Below are positions 59,561 to 64,000 of a stretch of 64,000 nt of DNA, one piece after another. Within the stretch, counting starts at the first letter, position 1. Each line of letters opens with the position of its first letter. The translations under genes and the position numbers were made by a program. Source of the DNA: Paraspadella gotoi (lineage: Eukaryota > Chaetognatha). Below the pieces are notes generated by a model. That model saw nothing but the letters and a program-made list of their open reading frames with translations. It was not told the DNA's origin and did not search any database. The stretch spans positions 405,078-469,077 of the forward strand of contig JBJCIZ010000239.1 in the NCBI GenBank assembly GCA_051294375.1. The letters run 5' to 3'.

Positions 59561-59640
59561 TCTCCCTCCTTATCTCTCTCTCCCTCTACTCTCTCTCTCT
59601 CTCTCGGCCTCTCTCTCTCTCTTTCTCTCTCTATTTGTCT
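59561..59640 (+). repeat. CT-rich block
   Basis: Interrupted (CT)n next to the GC-rich block. Confidence 0.85.
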
Positions 59641-59719
59641 ATTTTCATCTTCATACAATAAAATATAAAAATAAAAATAATCTTTTTTCACTTCAATTAA
59701 TCAATCAATGAACCAATAG

Positions 59720-60230
59720 CTGCACAATACAACTTGCATAATTTGGTCACCTTGCATAATTTAGTCAATTGACATAAATTGGTCAACTGACATAAATTGG
59801 TCAACTGATATATATTAATCAACTTTTAAAATTTTGGTAAACTTTATAATTTGGTAAACTTCATAATTTGGTATTTTTTTTATAATTAGTTAACTTGCTT
59901 AATTTGGTTAACCTTCATAATTGGCTAAACTTTATAATGTAAACTTTAATAATTGGTAAACTTTCATAATTGGTAAACTTTCATATTTGGTAAACTTCAT
60001 AATTAATCAATTTGCATAATTAAATCAACTCGCATAATTTGGTCAACTTGCATAATTTGGTCAATTTCATAGATTTATCAATTGGCATAAATTGTCAACT
60101 GGTATAAATTGGTTAATTTGCTTAATTTATTCAACAGTCATAATTTGTCAACTTAGATAATTGGACAACTTGGAATAATTTGGTCAAATTAATTAATTTG
60201 GTCAACAATCAACTTAACAATTAGCTTAAT
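59720..60230 (+). repeat. ~18-bp minisatellite, array 2
   Basis: About 28 degenerate units (GGTCAACTTGCATAATTT and GGTAAACTTCATAATTT types). It has the same consensus and orientation as 57430-57830. Confidence 0.85.
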
Positions 60231-61321
60231 TAATATTATTATCCAATAGAAATAAAAAAAGTAACTTTTGTTTTTCCATTAAACTTACTTTCTTTTTTCT
60301 ACCACACAAACAAAATTTTATCTTAAAAATTTTATAGAATAAAGAGTAGGATGGTTTTATTTTTTAATTCACTTATAAAATAATTAATTAAAAAATATTT
60401 AATTGATTAATTAATTAATATCAGTTTTTAAGTCCATCCATATTAGTATTAAACTTAATATTCGTGATTAAATAGATGGATTGGGAATAAAATTTGTGTG
60501 TGGGTAGAAAAGTATGTGGATTGAGCTAGATATAAATTTTTGCTCATCTCTCTCTCAAAATCGTCAGCCTCTACTTAACAACGTGAGTTCATCTTAAGCA
60601 ATCTACAAACTAACAATTTTAATTACAAATCTAAATAAATAAAATTTATTTACGATGTAGAACTCGTTTAATGTTGATGAATAGTTTTTTATTTTTTTTT
60701 GGGGGACTCCATAATTCACTAAGTAGGTCTGTCAGTCACTGCCCATTATTTGTTTGGTGATTTTATAATTATTTTTTTTTAAATATCAAATTATGAATAA
60801 TTTTTTTTTAAAAATTATGTCTCTCTATCAGTCTATCAGTATGTCCATCCAACAAAAAAGAAAAAAAATTAAAAAAAAAAGATAAAAAAAGACAAAAAAA
60901 AGACAAATGACTGATTAGCTTTTTACCACTAAATTTGGTATGGCTACGTCCTACATTGTTTGTTAAAACTTTTTCTATATCTTTTAACTGAATATAAAAT
61001 AATTGGGTTAAAAATACAATATTATAATTTTTAGATAAAATATGGAATAAATGAGTTAACAATATTGAAAAATATGTATATTTAATTCAGTTACATAAAA
61101 CAAGTCTTGAAAGAGAGAGAGAAAAAAAGATCTATAGAGAGAGAAAAAAGAGAGAGAGAGAAAAAAAAGAAAGAGTGAATGAGAAAAAAGAGAGAGAGAA
61201 AAAGAGAGAGAGAAAAAGAAAAAGGGAGAGAGAGCAAGAGAGAGTACAGACAGGGAAAAATATTCTCAGATATATAACATAGTCAGAAAGTATATTTTCT
61301 CATCTAAACTTTGCTCTCTCT
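60231..61321. other. AT-rich interior of the inverted repeat
   Basis: Contains a diverged piece of the palindrome-ended element's subterminal DNA (60430-60545), A/T runs and a GA/GAAA-rich stretch (61100-61250). No gene. Confidence 0.5.
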
Positions 61322-61580
61322 TTAACTCGCCCTGGGGGAGCAGTTTTTTTGCTCCCCAAGGGTTACCCCCAGGGGCAAGACTTTTTTTTGGCCCCAGGGG
61401 CTAAGCATTAGGGGCGCCCCTAATAGACCCAAAATATTGGCCCCAGGGGGAACCCCCCTGGGGCGGCCCCTGAGGCAATCCAGAGGGGCGCCCTCAATGA
61501 CCATTTTGCTGCTCCCCCTGGAATAGTCTGCCCCCTGGGGCGCCCTAGAGCCGCCCCGGGCGGAGGATTTGGGAGATGAC
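61322..61580. repeat. GC-rich self-complementary block 2
   Basis: Contains ATTAGGGGCGCCCCTAAT, a perfect 18-bp palindrome (61407-61424), and many CCCCAGGGG, CCCCCTGGGG and GGGGCGCCC words separated by T-runs. It lies next to a gag fragment, as block 1 does. Confidence 0.75.
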
Positions 61581-61714
61581 ATATCTCCGACAACAACTCA
61601 GAGGGATTTTCGATCGTTTTTTTAGTTTCGCTTGTAATCTCACTATATTGTTTCGCCAGGAAGAAACTCCGTATTACGAGTTTCTCAAGAAATATTTGCT
61701 TTACAATAAAAATC

Positions 61715-62056
61715 TCAGATTTTTATTCCGACTTTTTTCTTTTGGAAGCTGCACGTTAAGCAGTTCGACCGTGTGAACAACATGAAAGCGGTTCGTCTCC
61801 GCGAGGCGTGAAGACAAAAGGCAAACTTGTCTTTGGCGTTGACTAATCTTGCGCGAGTATATGCGGATTCGACTCCCCGAATCCACATCTCGATATTTTC
61901 TTTATCAAAAGCTGAGAGGTCCGGTTTCATTGGCTTTTCGACGCCCGCGTCGCCGCCATGGCGGCGTCGAGAGGTTGGGTGACGCCTCGCGGAATGATGG
62001 AGGCGTTTCAGTTCTGCGTCGGTTTCACCAATGTGGCTAAAACGATTTGAGTCCAA
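61715..62056 (-). pseudogene. Ty3/Gypsy-type gag, N-terminal fragment
   Basis: A - strand open frame reads a His/Arg-rich leader, then KPDLSAFDKENIEMWIRGVE and SAYTRARLVNAKDKFAF, typical of the start of gag in metazoan LTR retrotransposons. The frame is lost just after KFAF, where the other fragments continue LEAKIPVDTDP. The remainder is absent. Confidence 0.65.
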
Positions 62057-62279
62057 AGTTCGTATGAATAATAAAATATTCTCCGGAACAAAAGTCTTAT
62101 TTGTTCATTCATGAAAACAGGCCTTAATAAAATAATCAAAGCATATAGATATTTGGCTGGTTTTACCGACAAGCAATCAAAATATTATTACACAATATTG
62201 TAAACAGTAACATTAATACAAATAAACATTAACGAAATCAATAAATATCAACAAATGAAGTAGTAAACATAAATGACAT

Positions 62280-62536
62280 TAAGAGAAATACTTTGTGAAG
62301 GTTAAAGACTTAACAATGGAAATGTAGATAACAATAATGAACATAATAGTACTAGTGATGACACCTATTAAACTATATGTGTTAATATGTCTTTTGTTTT
62401 AATAATGTTATTGACATACTACAATAGATAAATTGTAAAAGTGAATATATAAAGGTTGTGAAACTGAGTGGCGCCTTCCACTAAGCAAATTGAAGTGGGC
62501 CGAAAGTCCCGAGATCGAATCTCTATGAAGAATCTT
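62280..62536 (+). repeat. Direct partial copy of the right inverted-repeat arm
   Basis: Nearly identical to 62905-63163 in the same orientation, from GAAATACTTTGTGAAGG to CTCTATGAAGAATCTT, including one tRNA-like segment (62470-62536). It ends at a 10-base gap. Confidence 0.8.
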
Positions 62537-62546
62537 NNNNNNNNNN

Positions 62547-62895
62547 TCGGCCGCGGTTGCCGTTTCAGCTCGATCGATGAGATTGGTCCGGATGTCTCGA
62601 GGGAGCTCACTGAGAACCAGTTCTTTGCGAATGTCGTCTATAGAGACGGTCGTCGACTTTTCCACGAGCCTGGCGAGGTGCTGGGACGGTTTCATGCCGT
62701 CGAGTTTGACCTTCCTGTCGAGGAGTAACTTAGCTTGTCGGGGATTCGTAAGGCCGTAAGCGCGGCGCAAATATTCGAGGAAGAGGGCCCAATTGCCGGC
62801 AGTAGGCTCGTTGATGCGGGGATCCGTGTCGACGGGGATCTTGGCCTCCAAAAAGGCAAACTTGTCTTTGGCATTGACTAATCTTGCGCGAGTAT
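62547..62895 (-). pseudogene. Ty3/Gypsy-type gag fragment
   Basis: The - strand homologue of 58973-59335. One long frame retains VDTDPRINE, ALFLEYLRRAYGLTNPRQAK, LLLDRKVKLDGMKPSQHLAR and SIDDIRKELVLSELPRDIR; it is cut by the 10-base gap at 62537-62546. It is the least damaged gag piece in the window but still lacks both ends. Confidence 0.7.
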
Positions 62896-63079
62896 ATGCT
62901 ATATGAGAAATACTTTGTGAAGGTTAAAGACTTAACAATGGAAATGTAGATAACAATAATGAACATAATAGTACTAGTGATGACACCTATTAAACTATAT
63001 GTGTTAATATGTCTTTTGTTTTAATAATGTTATTGACATACTACAATAGATAAATTGTAAAAGTGAATATATAAAGGTT

Positions 63080-63300
63080 GTGAAACAGAGTGGCGCCTTC
63101 CACTAAGCAAATTGAAGTGGGCCAAAAGTCCCGAGATCGAATCTCTATGAAGATTCTTTTATTTACATTGATTATCAATTATTTTAAGTTCATAAAAATA
63201 TTAAACTCTCGTAGATATATGTCTCATTATACGAGATGGCTAGTCACCCAAGAGTGGAGGAAAGAAAGAGGGTTCAAACCCTACAGAGACAATGACTAGA
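63080..63300 (+). repeat. Two tandem tRNA-like segments
   Basis: The first has GAGTGGCGCCTTCCAC (A-box-like) and GAGATCGAATCTC (B-box-like). The second has GATGGCTAGTCACCC and GGGTTCAAACCCT, a good T-arm. Neither folds into a complete tRNA by eye (no clear acceptor stem), so they are SINE-like relics rather than tRNA genes. Confidence 0.45.
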
Positions 63301-63302
63301 CA

Positions 63303-63563
63303 ATGCTGACCAGAAGAGACATTGTCATCGTTGTCGTCTCAGACCAAAACTGGATGTCACTCCCAGCGCTAGCTGTTGCCATCCCAATTCGGCATCCACA
63401 GCTCTATTACGATCACGAAGCTGTTCTCCGGTCCCTCTGGGGTGTTTTAATTAGAAGCTTTCGAGTCTTGGTCGAACATAGCATCGGCATTAGTTCGCTG
63501 CGTTGGTGGCGGAGGTTGCGGGCAAACTGGGATAACCTAGAAAGAATGGTCTGGAAGACGTGA
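63303..63563 (+). other. Open frame of 86 codons in the inverted-repeat arm
   Basis: An ORF with a hydrophobic start (RRDIVIVVVSDQNW) and a basic, Trp-rich end (SLRWWRRLRANWDNLERMVW). The equivalent in the left arm (58300-58560, reverse) is frameshifted. No family is recognised; it may be part of the repeat rather than a gene. Confidence 0.25.
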
Positions 63564-64000
63564 AAGTTCCATCCAAGTGTAAGAGACGAGACAATATTTT
63601 ATAAATGTAATATAATTAATATTCGATCATTAGAAAAATATTTTCGAGTTAAAAAATAAGAAGGCAAGCATATTTGTCGAAATTAACAACCGAGGTAATT
63701 TTTTTTTCTGGGTAAGAGCAAAAAACGCAAATTACAATTACATGGAAGATACAAAATGTCATGAAAAAAAAATTAGACAAAGAATGTAACATCATTCCAG
63801 ATTTTCTGTGAATGTACAAGGATGTAGCAAGAAAAAAATAAATTGCCTAGTTTTTGCGCCCTTTTAGCCTAAAGTATAATTAAGAGTGTCTTAAAATAGC
63901 CTTTTGGTAATTTTTTTATTAATTTTATACACTTACTTGAAACCTTTAAGCCTATGGAGTGGTTTGTATATGTGTAGTATGAATTGAAATTATAATTTTG

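Larger units (their letters stand above)
62547..63960 (-). repeat. Right arm of the ~6 kb inverted repeat
   Basis: The reverse complement of 57985-59335. Together with the left arm it encloses about 3.2 kb of minisatellite, GC blocks and gag. Confidence 0.75.

Noticed and set aside
57430-60230. CRISPR-like array
   Set aside because: The 18-bp units are contiguous and degenerate with no spacers, and the genome is eukaryotic.
61322-61582. Pro/Gly/Leu-rich open frame on the - strand
   Set aside because: It is a translation of the palindromic GC block and not protein-like.
63080-63300. Functional tRNA genes
   Set aside because: A- and B-box-like words are present but no acceptor stem or full cloverleaf can be drawn.

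Overview
The window is nuclear DNA of an invertebrate animal. It has spliced genes with GT/AG introns (some only 56-83 bp), an ABCA-family lipid transporter, an SV2-like transporter, a kringle membrane protein, Ty3/Gypsy-type gag remnants, MITE-like inverted repeats, and an extreme load of simple repeats, above all (GA)n/(CT)n. The repeat spectrum and the gag type remind me of crustaceans, but that is inference; no ribosomal or mitochondrial marker is present. There are 11 runs of N.

Layout. 1-5.7 kb: the 3' part of a + strand gene for a kringle single-pass membrane protein, four exons rebuilt from splice phases, entering from a ~51-bp satellite that holds a gap. 6.2-9.5 kb: a - strand SV2-like MFS transporter, seven phase-matched exons, of which only the N-terminal half (TM1-6) is visible. 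9.5-15.2 kb: AT-rich and microsatellite DNA with a few doubtful exons. 15.3-43.9 kb: one ~14 kb segment present twice in tandem (about 15625-29475 and 29476-43945). The first copy carries a nearly intronless ABCA3-like full transporter on the - strand (21925-27349). The second carries the same gene shattered by very frequent one-base indels, which also hit non-coding DNA equally; this looks like unpolished long-read sequence and a false assembly duplication rather than a pseudogene. 44-50 kb: trinucleotide arrays, a short signal-peptide ORF, an acidic ORF, large CT/GA blocks, and a CpG-rich candidate first exon. 50-64 kb: a nest of mobile DNA: an element with palindromic ends, one with ~280-bp inverted repeats, small MITEs, broken gag pieces, tRNA-like segments, an 18-bp minisatellite in two arrays, GC-rich self-complementary blocks, and a ~6 kb inverted repeat with ~1.4 kb arms.

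The genes are ordinary membrane proteins with no shared pathway visible. The kringle and SV2-like genes are convergent (tail to tail). The most distinctive features are dinucleotide arrays lying against splice sites, unusual palindromic transposon ends and GC blocks, and the likely false duplication. I found no clear new multi-gene system.
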